Both the position numbers and the translations under genes were made by a program. From Planctomycetaceae bacterium TMED10 (GTDB lineage: Bacteria > Planctomycetota > Planctomycetia > Pirellulales > UBA7805), in NCBI GenBank assembly GCA_002168195.1, contig NHBP01000021.1, positions 21,195 through 53,193 of the forward strand: a stretch of 31,999 bases of DNA, read 5' to 3'. Each line of letters starts with the position of its first letter. The stretch's first letter is position 1. The notes beneath the pieces are model-generated. The model was not told the origin of the DNA. It saw nothing but the letters and a program-made list of their open reading frames with translations, and did no database searches. Positions 17,001 through 25,387 of the stretch are shown here, piece by piece.

Positions 17001-17885
17001 ATGGGTAACATTAGTGTCTTTTGTTTTGCGGCTAGTTATACCGTAGCATTGCTGCTTGAGTTGTCACGATTATTTTTCCGGAGTGGGATTCGTGGCGTTC
17101 TTTTAATCAGCTTTGCGAGCGCTGGTTTACTGGCTCAAACACTTTTTGTTATTGCGCGGCTCGCCGAAGAATCGGCTCGTGATACGCTCGATTGGTATTT
17201 GCTTGTCGCCTGGGTACTTGCTGCTATCTACCTGTATCTCTTATTTTACCATCCCAAAGTTCCCCTCGGTATTTTCTTACTGCCCCTGATTCTCGCCCTG
17301 ATTGCATTAGCAGAATATCTACCAGAGGAGAGTGGCTATCCGATGGGAAAGTCCGCATGGGGGATGGTCCACGGATTTTCGTTATTGCTAGGCACAGTAG
17401 TCATTTTTTTCGGATTTGTCGGTGGATTGATTTATTTGATTCAATCGCGTCGATTACAAAAAAAACAAATGGCCTTGCGATTTCGGCTACCTAGTCTCGA
17501 GTGGACGGAAAAAATTACGGCACGGTGTATTGTTTTCGCCACTATTTTATTAGGGACCGGTGTCCTATCGGGGATAGCTCTTAATGCACAGGAAGGGGAA
17601 GTTCCGTGGAGTGACCCTGTGGTCTGGAGCAGTGGACTTTTATTGTTATGGCTTGCGGCGGCCATGCTGTTCAATGCCTTGTACCGTCCATCTCGCCAGG
17701 GTCGCAAGATTGCCTATCTCACGCTAGTCAGTGCTGTATTCCTACTGCTCGTACTTGCGGTGACTCGTTTCGTTCCATCGGCGCATCCAACGCGAGAAAT
17801 AACCACCGAAAAGCTCTCGCATTTCAAATTAATAGATACAACCACGCCACAAGAGCCACAAGAGCCACAAGGAGTATTGTCATGA
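17001..17885 (+). CDS. ccsA: CcsA/CcmC/HemX-family haem-handling membrane protein
   Basis: 294 residues from the ATG at 17001. The frame extends to a TTG at 16971, but that start adds only 10 hydrophilic residues and abuts an inverted repeat. About eight membrane helices are visible. The pattern fits the cytochrome c assembly family: a conserved His124 in VHGFSLLLGTVVIFFGFVGG, a loop WSDPVVW (203-209) that resembles a degenerate WWD motif, and a second His262 near the C-terminus. In this family, two His residues flanking the WWD loop bind haem for delivery or insertion. In Bacillus, the related HemX affects HemA level and sits next to hemA, as here. The gene overlaps hemA by 4 bp (ATGA), so translation is probably coupled. 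Its hydrophilic C-terminal tail ends in a repeated PQE motif. It could be a c-type cytochrome assembly factor or a HemX-like regulator. Confidence 0.85.
   Translation: MGNISVFCFAASYTVALLLELSRLFFRSGIRGVLLISFASAGLLAQTLFVIARLAEESARDTLDWYLLVAWVLAAIYLYLLFYHPKVPLGIFLLPLILALIALAEYLPEESGYPMGKSAWGMVHGFSLLLGTVVIFFGFVGGLIYLIQSRRLQKKQMALRFRLPSLEWTEKITARCIVFATILLGTGVLSGIALNAQEGEVPWSDPVVWSSGLLLLWLAAAMLFNALYRPSRQGRKIAYLTLVSAVFLLLVLAVTRFVPSAHPTREITTEKLSHFKLIDTTTPQEPQEPQGVLS
17846..17872 (+). repeat. Triplicate 9-bp repeat encoding PQE units and supplying the hemA ribosome site
   Basis: Three consecutive copies of GCCACAAGA (the last ends GG) at 17846-17854, 17855-17863 and 17864-17872 encode the PQEPQEPQ tail of the ccsA-like protein. 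The end of the third copy forms most of AAGGAG at 17869-17874, which is 7 nt before the hemA ATG at 17882. The repeat therefore sits exactly at the coupled junction. It is a slippage-prone site whose copy number would change the tail but keep the reading frame. Confidence 0.8.
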
Positions 17886-19156
17886 AACTCCAGTTAGTTG
17901 GTTGTAGTCATCAGACGGCTCCTGTTGAATTGAGACAACAGTTGGCGTTTGCGGCGGAGGATCTCCCCGGAGCTATTGAAAGATTACAGCTTCGTTTTCC
18001 GAATACAGAAGCCGTTGTGCTTTCCACCTGCAATCGCGTAGAAGTCTATACGGCATCCGAAGACCAGAATGAATCGCCATCGCACGAGGATGTCGTTCAA
18101 TTTTTAGCGGAGTTCCACCAATTAAGCCCCGAAGAAATTTTTGGTGAACTTTTTCAACAATCGGGAGAAGATGCGGTAAGGCATCTTTTTTATGTGGCAG
18201 CAAGCCTGGACAGCATGGTCGTGGGTGAATCACAAATCCTTGGGCAAGTGAAACAGGCCTATGAAGAAGCAACGCGACTGGGCAGTACGGGACCGCTCAC
18301 GCATGGAGTGTTTCAGGCAGCTCTGAAGGCAGCTCGCCGCGTTGCCGCAGATACCGCGATCCACCAAAGACGGATTAGTATCCCGGCGGTCGCAGTGAGT
18401 GACTTTGCGACCCAGATTTTTCAACGCTTCGATGATAAAAATATTTTATTGATCGGTGCCGGGGAAATGGCCGAGGAAACGCTTCAATATTTGCGATCGG
18501 AGGGTGCTCAAGAAGTTACCATCGTGAACCGCAGTTTAGAGCGAAGCAATATGTTGGCAGAAAAGTGGCAGTGTCGACCGGATCATTGGGATCGACTCCG
18601 TGAGTTAATTGTTGATGCGGATCTAATTGTTAGCACTACAGCCGCGGGACAACCTGTGGTTACCCTCGAGGACTTCAAGAAAATTGAATCTCAACGCCAC
18701 CAACGACCTATAGCCATTTTGGATCTTGCCGTTCCTTGTGACTTTGAACCCACGATTGGAAAATGTTTAGGGGTCTACCTGTACAACATCGATGATTTAC
18801 AAATTGTGTGTCATCGCAACAGACAGGCAAGACAAGATGAATGGCCCGCGGCTGAGCAAATCTTGGAAGAAGAAACGCGGCAATTTATGGTCGATTTGCA
18901 TCATCGAGCCACGGCGCCAACCATTCGTCAACTGAAAGAAAGCTGCGAATTATTAAAAGCCGAAGAGCTTGAAAGACTTTTTAATAAAATACCCGAGAGT
19001 AATCTTGCTGCCCAGGAAGAGATCGCCCGCGCATTTGACCGATTTATTAATAAACTCCTACATCCGCCTTTGGATTCGCTGCGTAAAGAAGCGCATATGG
19101 GAACACCTCACTCGCTACTTGAGGCTTTCAAGCGACTCTTTAAGTTAAAAGATTAA
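17882..19156 (+). CDS. hemA: Glutamyl-tRNA reductase (HemA)
   Basis: 424 residues, usual length. It reduces glutamyl-tRNA(Glu) with NADPH to glutamate-1-semialdehyde, the first committed step of C5 tetrapyrrole (haem) synthesis, in the cytoplasm. The catalytic domain holds the nucleophile Cys50 in VVLSTCNRVEVYTA, then SLDSMVVGESQILGQVKQAY. The NADP-binding domain starts NILLIGAGEMAEETL. The helical dimerisation domain ends the protein (EEIARAFDRFINKLLHPPLDSL). The frame is open upstream to 17648, but the ATG at 17882 gives the family's normal N-terminus MKLQLVGCSHQTAPVELR. It is preceded by AAGGAG at 7 nt and overlaps the ccsA-like stop as ATGA, so I take it as the start. The next gene, the lactate permease, converges only 4 bp away. 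Confidence 0.97.
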   Translation: MKLQLVGCSHQTAPVELRQQLAFAAEDLPGAIERLQLRFPNTEAVVLSTCNRVEVYTASEDQNESPSHEDVVQFLAEFHQLSPEEIFGELFQQSGEDAVRHLFYVAASLDSMVVGESQILGQVKQAYEEATRLGSTGPLTHGVFQAALKAARRVAADTAIHQRRISIPAVAVSDFATQIFQRFDDKNILLIGAGEMAEETLQYLRSEGAQEVTIVNRSLERSNMLAEKWQCRPDHWDRLRELIVDADLIVSTTAAGQPVVTLEDFKKIESQRHQRPIAILDLAVPCDFEPTIGKCLGVYLYNIDDLQIVCHRNRQARQDEWPAAEQILEEETRQFMVDLHHRATAPTIRQLKESCELLKAEELERLFNKIPESNLAAQEEIARAFDRFINKLLHPPLDSLRKEAHMGTPHSLLEAFKRLFKLKD

Positions 19157-19160
19157 GGTT

Positions 19161-20963
19161 CTAAGTGATCTCAACACTGGAATCTCGAAGACGCTTCCAG
19201 ATCCAAAATAAGATCGAGCCGACAATCCCCATATAAATCATCGTGCCTAAATTGATCATTCCGTGATGATCATACTGCACGACTGCGTAACCGATCGAAC
19301 CAGCAGCTGCGGCATAATATAAAAATATCGGTAGCGTTCTTCGAATCACCGCACCTTCTTTTCCGGCCAAGCCAGCCACTGCAGAAGCCGCCACGACATT
19401 GTGAACACAAATCGTGTTTCCAGCGGCACCCCCAACCGCTTGCAAAGCGACAATCCACGTGGGATCGGCTTCAATTTTTTGCCCCATCCCAAATTGAAAA
19501 AGCGAAAACATCATATTACTCACAGTGTTACTACCGGCAACAAAGGCTCCAAGTCCTCCAATCAATGGCGCAAAAAGTGGCCAAAGCGAGCCAGTCAACG
19601 CCGCGATACCTTCGGCCAAAACCAGTGGCATTTTGTCGTAACCACTCGCTCCACCTGCGGAGTGGATAAATACCTGAACCATGGGCACGGTAAATATCAA
19701 CGCAACAGAAGCAGCCACTGTCGTTTTTGCCGAATGCTTCCAGGCACTTACGTAATCACTTCGCCGCATCGAGTGAAGCAGGAAAGTCATCAGTGAGACC
19801 AAGATAAAAATCGCCCCTGGGAGATAAAAAGGCTGGACTTTTGAATCGATACCTGTGTTAAAAATATTTTCCCACATAATGGTTATTGCTGGAGACTGCA
19901 ATAAAGATTTTATTCCCAACGATGGAATCCGGGTCACTACCAGTAGTGCGGCAACAAGGAAATAGGGGCTCCAAGCCCTTAAAAGTCCCATCGTTTGTGA
20001 GGAGTGACCGGATGTATCGAGCGGCTTCTCTCCGATCCAGTCTATGGCCCACTGGTCGCGTGAAGGAAAGTCCCAGCAGTCATGCGGCAGCAAAAAGTTT
20101 TTCTGTGCGGCGGGAATTACAATGAGCAGTCCAATCAGTCCCCCCAGTAAGGATGGAAACTCGGGACCGAGCAGCCAGGCAACTAACACGTAGGGAACCG
20201 TCATCGCCAAAGAAGCAAAAAGAGCAAATTTCCATAACCGCAGTCCCTGAACAACGGACCGCTCCTTGCCGAAGAAACGAGTCATTATGACAACGACAAA
20301 CAAGGGGACGAGCGTGCCCACCACCGCGTGAATCATTGCCACTTTAAACCCTAGTGCAGCCAAAAACGTATCCCAGGCAATCTCGCCATTTAGCATTTGG
20401 AATCCAGACGCAATGGCGACTTGCTTGACAGCTGCATCGCCGGCCAACCCTTTTCCAACACCGATAAGAATCGGTGTACCAAGTGCGCCGAATGAAACAG
20501 GAGTACTCTGGATAATCATTCCAGAGAGGACTGCGGACAGTGGGGGGAAACCAAGTCCTACCATCAAAGGAACAGCCACCGCCGCAGGAGTACCAAACCC
20601 GGCAGATCCTTCAATAAAAGTGCCAAATAGCCAGGCAATCACAATTACCTGAACCCTTCGATCCGGTGAAATAAGGACAAAGCCGTGACGAATCACCTCC
20701 AACGCACCACTTTCTCTGAGCGTATTGAGCAAGAGAATGGCGCCAAAAATAATCAGCAAGAGCGAAATCGCAACAATCAATCCATGGAACGTCGCCGCCG
20801 CGATCTGCCAGGGTGAGATTCTCCAAACAACGAGGGCAAGGAACGCCACGATCAAATAGGAAAAGGGCATCGCCCGACTGGCTGGCCAACGCAGGACAAC
20901 CAGCAGCAGACCTACCACCACAATCGGCAACAGCGCAAGAATCGCTAATAAAAAAGGATTCAT
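19161..20963 (-). CDS. lctP: L-lactate permease (LctP family)
   Basis: 600 residues with about 13-14 membrane helices, typical of the LctP family (usually 530-600 residues), which imports L- or D-lactate and glycolate with protons. The diagnostic block [20 protein letters not shown] lies near residues 114-133, followed by [18 protein letters not shown]. Near the C-terminus [19 protein letters not shown] is a second family signature, followed by [18 protein letters not shown]. The ATG at 20963 has TAGGA about 8-9 nt upstream. It is last in the minus-strand series and lies 54 bp after the lipase-maturation-like gene, so it may be part of the same unit. It ends 4 bp from the hemA stop with no room for a separate terminator. 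No lactate dehydrogenase gene (lld or lut) is adjacent. The exact substrate is inferred from the family. Confidence 0.94.
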   Translation of the reverse strand: MNPFLLAILALLPIVVVGLLLVVLRWPASRAMPFSYLIVAFLALVVWRISPWQIAAATFHGLIVAISLLLIIFGAILLLNTLRESGALEVIRHGFVLISPDRRVQVIVIAWLFGTFIEGSAGFGTPAAVAVPLMVGLGFPPLSAVLSGMIIQSTPVSFGALGTPILIGVGKGLAGDAAVKQVAIASGFQMLNGEIAWDTFLAALGFKVAMIHAVVGTLVPLFVVVIMTRFFGKERSVVQGLRLWKFALFASLAMTVPYVLVAWLLGPEFPSLLGGLIGLLIVIPAAQKNFLLPHDCWDFPSRDQWAIDWIGEKPLDTSGHSSQTMGLLRAWSPYFLVAALLVVTRIPSLGIKSLLQSPAITIMWENIFNTGIDSKVQPFYLPGAIFILVSLMTFLLHSMRRSDYVSAWKHSAKTTVAASVALIFTVPMVQVFIHSAGGASGYDKMPLVLAEGIAALTGSLWPLFAPLIGGLGAFVAGSNTVSNMMFSLFQFGMGQKIEADPTWIVALQAVGGAAGNTICVHNVVAASAVAGLAGKEGAVIRRTLPIFLYYAAAAGSIGYAVVQYDHHGMINLGTMIYMGIVGSILFWIWKRLRDSSVEIT

Positions 20964-21016
20964 GGTGCCATTCCTATCGAGTTCTTCGTTTGGATTTTTT
21001 CAAAAACCACAAGTAT

Positions 21017-22618
21017 CTAGTCCAACTTATTTTCCTCAGAATGAATATCAAGAATGCCAGTTCTGGTTTTCGAAACGCGGTAAGTAGGGCTCATCCAATC
21101 CAGATCGCGATGCCACCAACTTCCGTTTTTTAATGATTCTGCACGATCCGTAAATCGATATTGATAAAGGCCCATGCGGAAAAAAGAGGGTTCTGATGGA
21201 GATTGTGCCAAACGATCGACACATAGCAAACCAGTTACGGCAGGCTGGTTCTCTAGAAGACGTTGTACCAAGGAGACAAACCAGGGACTGGCATAACGAA
21301 GGTTCATTTTTCCTGTAGTTTGATACACACGCTCCCAACGGAGGGCCTCAAACCACATCTGCCAATCAAGGCGGGGCTGATGGGGTGCAGCGACGCGTGG
21401 CCGTTGCTGCAAATCACCCGGTTTAAAACAGAAATTGTAGGCCTCCCAGGTTTTTCCGTCTCGACTACCTTCAAGAATAATTTCCGGTCGCTTTTCAGTC
21501 ATCTGCCGAAAGAGGCCATAGCTGTTAACGAGCAGCCATTGTCGCGGGTTGAATCGAACGATGGTCTCACGGCTCCATGTAGCTTTTGGCCAGAGGGCCA
21601 CATAGATATGTAAAGAACCAATCAAGATCGCCAAGGCGGTTAAAGGCAGAAGAAAATACGTTCTTATCTGCTGCCAATAGACCCAAGATACGGTTGGTGT
21701 ACCCGCCATGCGGAGACGAAATCGAGTCGGCCAACAAGCATCATCGATCAAGAGAATAGCTAAGAGAATAGTAAGTAAGTTAAAAAAGGTATAGTTGCCG
21801 GTCACACCTATCGCAAACATTAAAAAGATAAAACCCGCACTTGCAACTCGTCGCATTCGGGGAGGTGCAAAAATAAAAAAGGGGAAACAAAGCTCAATTG
21901 CGAAAACAAAAATTACAGCCAGTTTCTGAAACCAATCCGGAAGTTGCTGGGCATACCAGGCTGTGGGAAGCGGTAAAGGCTGGGTCCAGTAGTGAAAGTC
22001 AAGTGCCGTTAGTGTCTCCCACGTATTCTGCAGACTGATGTCGCCACCATCATTCCAACTTAGCTTCACCACACCAGATTCAAACATCAGGCGAAATAAC
22101 AACCACCACAGCAACCACAGGGCAATCCGTGGGGGAGCGCGATCTGTGAAACAGCGGGAACGTATGAGAGGAGCCAGGAAAATCGCGAGGAAACCTGTTT
22201 CCAATAACAGAATGTCCCACTGAAAACTCAAAAAGACCTGCCCCACATGAAACAACGAGAGATAACACGCCCAGAGTAAGACGAGTGACGGCAATGGAAG
22301 AAAACCGCATATGAGTAGCAGCGAACCGAGCATACCAATCACACACAGTGTTTCTAATTGCGTATTACTGCTGCCCAACCAAGCTAGCGTAGGGACCTCC
22401 CAATAGGGAGATTGTGTTGGGGATTGCGTTTCATAATATCCTGCAACCCGCTCTAAATAATTTTTGGCCGGTAAAATTCCATCCGTACCGATAAGCCCGT
22501 CCACCTGGATCCAAAGTGAAAAAAAAGCGATCAGGTAGATGACTCCCAAGCCCCGTAAGAAGAGGGTTGAACTGATTCGGTAGGTCGGCTTTTCTCCTGC
22601 GACCCGCCAGAGATGCAT
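21017..22618 (-). CDS. Lipase maturation factor (LMF1/LMF2)-like membrane protein
   Basis: 533 residues from the ATG at 22618. A TTG three bases upstream extends the frame by one codon and is unlikely to be used. There are multiple membrane helices in the first ~330 residues, then a soluble C-terminal part. Family landmarks are the early GLIGTDGILPAKNYLE, the helix LSFQWDILLLETGFLAIFLAP, RLMFESGVVKLS, and the C-terminal RFNPRQWLLVNSYGLFRQMT and LRWERVYQT. In vertebrates LMF1 acts in the ER on folding of secreted lipases. Bacterial members are common in planctomycetes and related groups, but their role is unproven. No lipase gene is near. It lies 121 bp downstream of the PVC dehydrogenase gene in the same direction. 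The family call is from remembered sequence pattern, not a search. Confidence 0.82.
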   Translation of the reverse strand: MHLWRVAGEKPTYRISSTLFLRGLGVIYLIAFFSLWIQVDGLIGTDGILPAKNYLERVAGYYETQSPTQSPYWEVPTLAWLGSSNTQLETLCVIGMLGSLLLICGFLPLPSLVLLWACYLSLFHVGQVFLSFQWDILLLETGFLAIFLAPLIRSRCFTDRAPPRIALWLLWWLLFRLMFESGVVKLSWNDGGDISLQNTWETLTALDFHYWTQPLPLPTAWYAQQLPDWFQKLAVIFVFAIELCFPFFIFAPPRMRRVASAGFIFLMFAIGVTGNYTFFNLLTILLAILLIDDACWPTRFRLRMAGTPTVSWVYWQQIRTYFLLPLTALAILIGSLHIYVALWPKATWSRETIVRFNPRQWLLVNSYGLFRQMTEKRPEIILEGSRDGKTWEAYNFCFKPGDLQQRPRVAAPHQPRLDWQMWFEALRWERVYQTTGKMNLRYASPWFVSLVQRLLENQPAVTGLLCVDRLAQSPSEPSFFRMGLYQYRFTDRAESLKNGSWWHRDLDWMSPTYRVSKTRTGILDIHSEENKLD

Positions 22619-22739
22619 CAAGCGAAAAAAATGTTCGCCAAACCCTATTTTGTCGGCAAGTGGGTGGATCTTTTTCGATTGTGAATCGGCGATAGGAAAC
22701 TCCCTCGAAAATATAAAAAGGCGGTTCCGATTTTTTGGA

Positions 22740-25295
22740 TTACGAACGATCGTGATTGGCTCGCAAGTAACTCAATAAATCAATAATTTCCTCCTTCGTA
22801 AGCGTATCGAGCAAACCAGCGGGCATCATCGAAATGGGTGAGGGTTCCATATTTTCAATAAACTGAGGGTCAATGGGCGTGTAATTCCGGGGCTGCAACA
22901 GATTGGTAATCAGACTCCATTTATTTTTATGTATGTCTGCAATGTGGCCCGTCACGCTTTTGCCGTCGCTGAGCGTAAAAATGGTTGCCCGGTACTGATC
23001 CGAAATCATTCGATTCGGTTCGATGATTGCCTCAAGAAGATCTCTTTCGGTGAATCGACGGCCAACTGCCGTTAGATCGGGTCCCAGAATACCTCCACTT
23101 CCAGCGATTCGATGGCAACGAATGCAACCGATTTCCGAAAACAACGATTCTCCTCGCGTCAGATTTCGATTTTCTTTCTGCTCAGAACTGTCATCCTGGA
23201 AATCATCGACTTGCCATTTCCGGACAAAGGGCCGGAATACCTGGGATGGCGATTTCTGTTCCTCTTCGTTTTGGGAAGCTTTCTTTTCTGGATCAAACGT
23301 AGCCAACGGGCCCAACTCCTGCTTCGCTTTTTCCGTGAGATGCTCGCAGGCTTCCTTATGGATCTGGGATAAAAAACTATCGTAAGATTCGCCACCCTGA
23401 TAAGCGTGCAACTGATTAAACCATTGAAAATAAATCTGTCTTTCGTTATCAGTCCACTCTAGTCCCGGCGTGCGGAGCGAAAGCATGTAGTGAATTTTTT
23501 CTTGTTGCGTTTTTGCTACGGCGATTAATTGCAGTGTACGTGAAACGACGACGGGGGATTTCAGCGCCACAAGCAAACTACAAAGCTCACAGTTGAGGGG
23601 CGTCTTATCGGAAGGATAAAGCGGATTTAATCTACGAAGCAATCGACTTCGGAGTTGTTCCGTTGGAGTCCCGAGGCGAATGATTGCTAATTCATAGGCG
23701 CGTAGAAGATCCGTCTTCTCGTTGCCACTGAGCATGGACCAGTCAATCGCATCAAGTGAAGCACAAAGGCTTCGCTGTAAGTCAGGATCGTTTTCGGATC
23801 GTGAGCGACAGAGGGCAATGGCCGCTTGGATCAACGCACGCGGATTTTTTTCGTTCAACGCTCGCGTTTGCCATAGTTTGCAGGGTTGATGTTCGAGGAC
23901 CAAACGAGCTGCATAACGAATAGGGCGATCGGGACTGGAAAGGGAAGGCCACGCAGCGTCAATAATGGGTTTCACTTTCTCAGGAGCCGCCGGTTGATGA
24001 AACGCTTCGAGTTTTCGTCTTTGTACAAAAGAATAATGTGCAACTGGGGGTCGTAGATCTTTATTGGGGGATGCAGCATCTTGATAACCGATGCGGTAGA
24101 GCGCTGATTCAATCCCACGGCCCCCCGTCGTAAAATAGAGCATCCCATCCTGAGGTCGCACGACCAAGTCAGTCACTGGAAGAGGAACGGCGGAGGCAAA
24201 TGACTCAACAACTCCTGCATAGGAACCGCCCTGGGACGTTAAGTGAACGGCGTAGATGTTCCCGAAACTCCAGTCACCCATAAATAACGCGTTTCGATAT
24301 TTTTCTGGAAACTGCGTGCCGTATCCAAAGGCGATTCCGGTCGGAGAACCAGCCCCTACGTCCACCACCGGGGGTAGGCTATCGGGTTGGTAGTCAGGCC
24401 ACTTACCGGTCCCTGTGCGCCAACCAAATTCGCCGCCGCTGCGAACGTGACAGACTCGTGTGGGTCGATACCAGGGCATCCCCATATCCCATTCGTTATC
24501 CGAATCGAACGTAAATAACTCGCCCTCGGTATTCATGGCCAAATCATAGGCGTTGCGTAAACCGATTGCGAACAATTCCCAGGTATTTCCTTCCGGATCC
24601 GTACGGCAAACCCAGCCGCCCGGCGGCTTAAGATGAGCACCAAATCCACGTGAATCAGTTTGCGGTGCCAAAATTGAATCGGTTCCCCAGTGCTGCGGGG
24701 GTCGATTGACATCGCATTGCGGCATTTCAGTAGCGTTTCCACCGACCACAAAAAGTGATTTGCCATCCGGTGCGCGGACCACCCCGTGTGGCCCATGTTC
24801 ACCTGCACCGTTTAATTTACGGAGAAGACGAACTTGATCATAAAGATCATCACCATCTGTATCAGAAATTTTATATAGACCTGATCCTTCGGCAGCTCGA
24901 CCGTTAACCACGACATACAAACCACCAAAAGCCCAAAGCAGCCCTTGGGCCTGCCCAATCGGAAGATCTATTTTTTCAACGTGTGCCGGTTTCCTACTTC
25001 CTGTCGGTGGAGGTGTGATGCGAAAAAGACCACGCGATTGGGCCGATGCGATCAGTCTACCCTGCGGATCGATGGTGAGCGCTACCCACGAACCCTGGGT
25101 TTTTCGCGGCACTTTATAAATCTGCTCAGCGAAAAAACCTGGTGGTAATTCGATCTGGCCAACGTTTATTTCTGCCTTGCCATTACTCTGATTCTGCTTT
25201 GCAGTCTCTTCGCCATCAGCGCACCAGGGCATCAGCAGATAAAAGATCAGCGTGACCGAGGCACGGCGCATTTGATTCAGTTGACTCCGATCCAT
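22740..25295 (-). CDS. PVC-type secreted dehydrogenase: beta-propeller, HEAT-like helices and cytochrome c
   Basis: 851 residues from the ATG at 25295. The frame runs 10 codons further to a TTG at 25325, but GGAGA sits 5 nt before the ATG and a perfect TATAAT lies at 25333-25338. The longer start would therefore be leaderless. A signal peptide follows (RRASVTLIFYLLMPWCADG). Domains in order: a glucose/sorbosone-dehydrogenase-like propeller to ~residue 420 (LPPGFFAEQIYKVPR, GLYKISDTDGDDLYDQV, GEHGPHGVVRAPDGKSLFVVGG); an alpha-helical HEAT-like region ~450-690; and a c-type cytochrome domain with CIRCH at 724-728 and distal GPDLTAVGRRFTERDLLEAI. It ends with LTKEEIIDLLSYLRA. Planctomycetes encode many such proteins, thought to oxidise sugars or other polymers' products outside the membrane and pass electrons to haem. 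The substrate here is unknown. Confidence 0.92.
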   Translation of the reverse strand: MDRSQLNQMRRASVTLIFYLLMPWCADGEETAKQNQSNGKAEINVGQIELPPGFFAEQIYKVPRKTQGSWVALTIDPQGRLIASAQSRGLFRITPPPTGSRKPAHVEKIDLPIGQAQGLLWAFGGLYVVVNGRAAEGSGLYKISDTDGDDLYDQVRLLRKLNGAGEHGPHGVVRAPDGKSLFVVGGNATEMPQCDVNRPPQHWGTDSILAPQTDSRGFGAHLKPPGGWVCRTDPEGNTWELFAIGLRNAYDLAMNTEGELFTFDSDNEWDMGMPWYRPTRVCHVRSGGEFGWRTGTGKWPDYQPDSLPPVVDVGAGSPTGIAFGYGTQFPEKYRNALFMGDWSFGNIYAVHLTSQGGSYAGVVESFASAVPLPVTDLVVRPQDGMLYFTTGGRGIESALYRIGYQDAASPNKDLRPPVAHYSFVQRRKLEAFHQPAAPEKVKPIIDAAWPSLSSPDRPIRYAARLVLEHQPCKLWQTRALNEKNPRALIQAAIALCRSRSENDPDLQRSLCASLDAIDWSMLSGNEKTDLLRAYELAIIRLGTPTEQLRSRLLRRLNPLYPSDKTPLNCELCSLLVALKSPVVVSRTLQLIAVAKTQQEKIHYMLSLRTPGLEWTDNERQIYFQWFNQLHAYQGGESYDSFLSQIHKEACEHLTEKAKQELGPLATFDPEKKASQNEEEQKSPSQVFRPFVRKWQVDDFQDDSSEQKENRNLTRGESLFSEIGCIRCHRIAGSGGILGPDLTAVGRRFTERDLLEAIIEPNRMISDQYRATIFTLSDGKSVTGHIADIHKNKWSLITNLLQPRNYTPIDPQFIENMEPSPISMMPAGLLDTLTKEEIIDLLSYLRANHDRS

Positions 25296-25332
25296 CTGAT
25301 TCTCCAAAGGTATCCTTTGACGCAACGGCCTG

Positions 25333-25338
25333 ATTATA
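25333..25338 (-). promoter_or_regulatory. Perfect -10 element TATAAT before the PVC dehydrogenase gene
   Basis: The minus strand reads TATAAT at 25338-25333, between recQ and the dehydrogenase gene. A start site about 7 nt later (near 25326) gives a leader of about 30 nt to the ATG at 25295. The -35 position (25356-25361, TCATCG) is a poor match, so the promoter would be weak or activator-dependent. It implies the dehydrogenase can be transcribed separately from recQ. Confidence 0.4.
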
Positions 25339-25367
25339 GCCTTGAACGCCTTAAGCGATGAGACCTT

Positions 25368-25387
25368 TGTTAACTACTGTTAACTAG
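25368..25387. repeat. 10-bp tandem duplication across the recQ stop codon
   Basis: TGTTAACTAC (25368-25377) and TGTTAACTAG (25378-25387) are adjacent copies differing in one base. On the minus strand the recQ stop TAA (25382-25380) lies in one copy, with further stop codons just beyond. It looks like a small slippage event at the gene end. No function is evident. Confidence 0.7.

Noticed and set aside
17648..17881. 5' extension of hemA by 78 codons
   Set aside because: It overlaps the ccsA-like gene out of frame, has no HemA similarity, and a well-placed AAGGAG plus ATGA junction supports the start at 17882.
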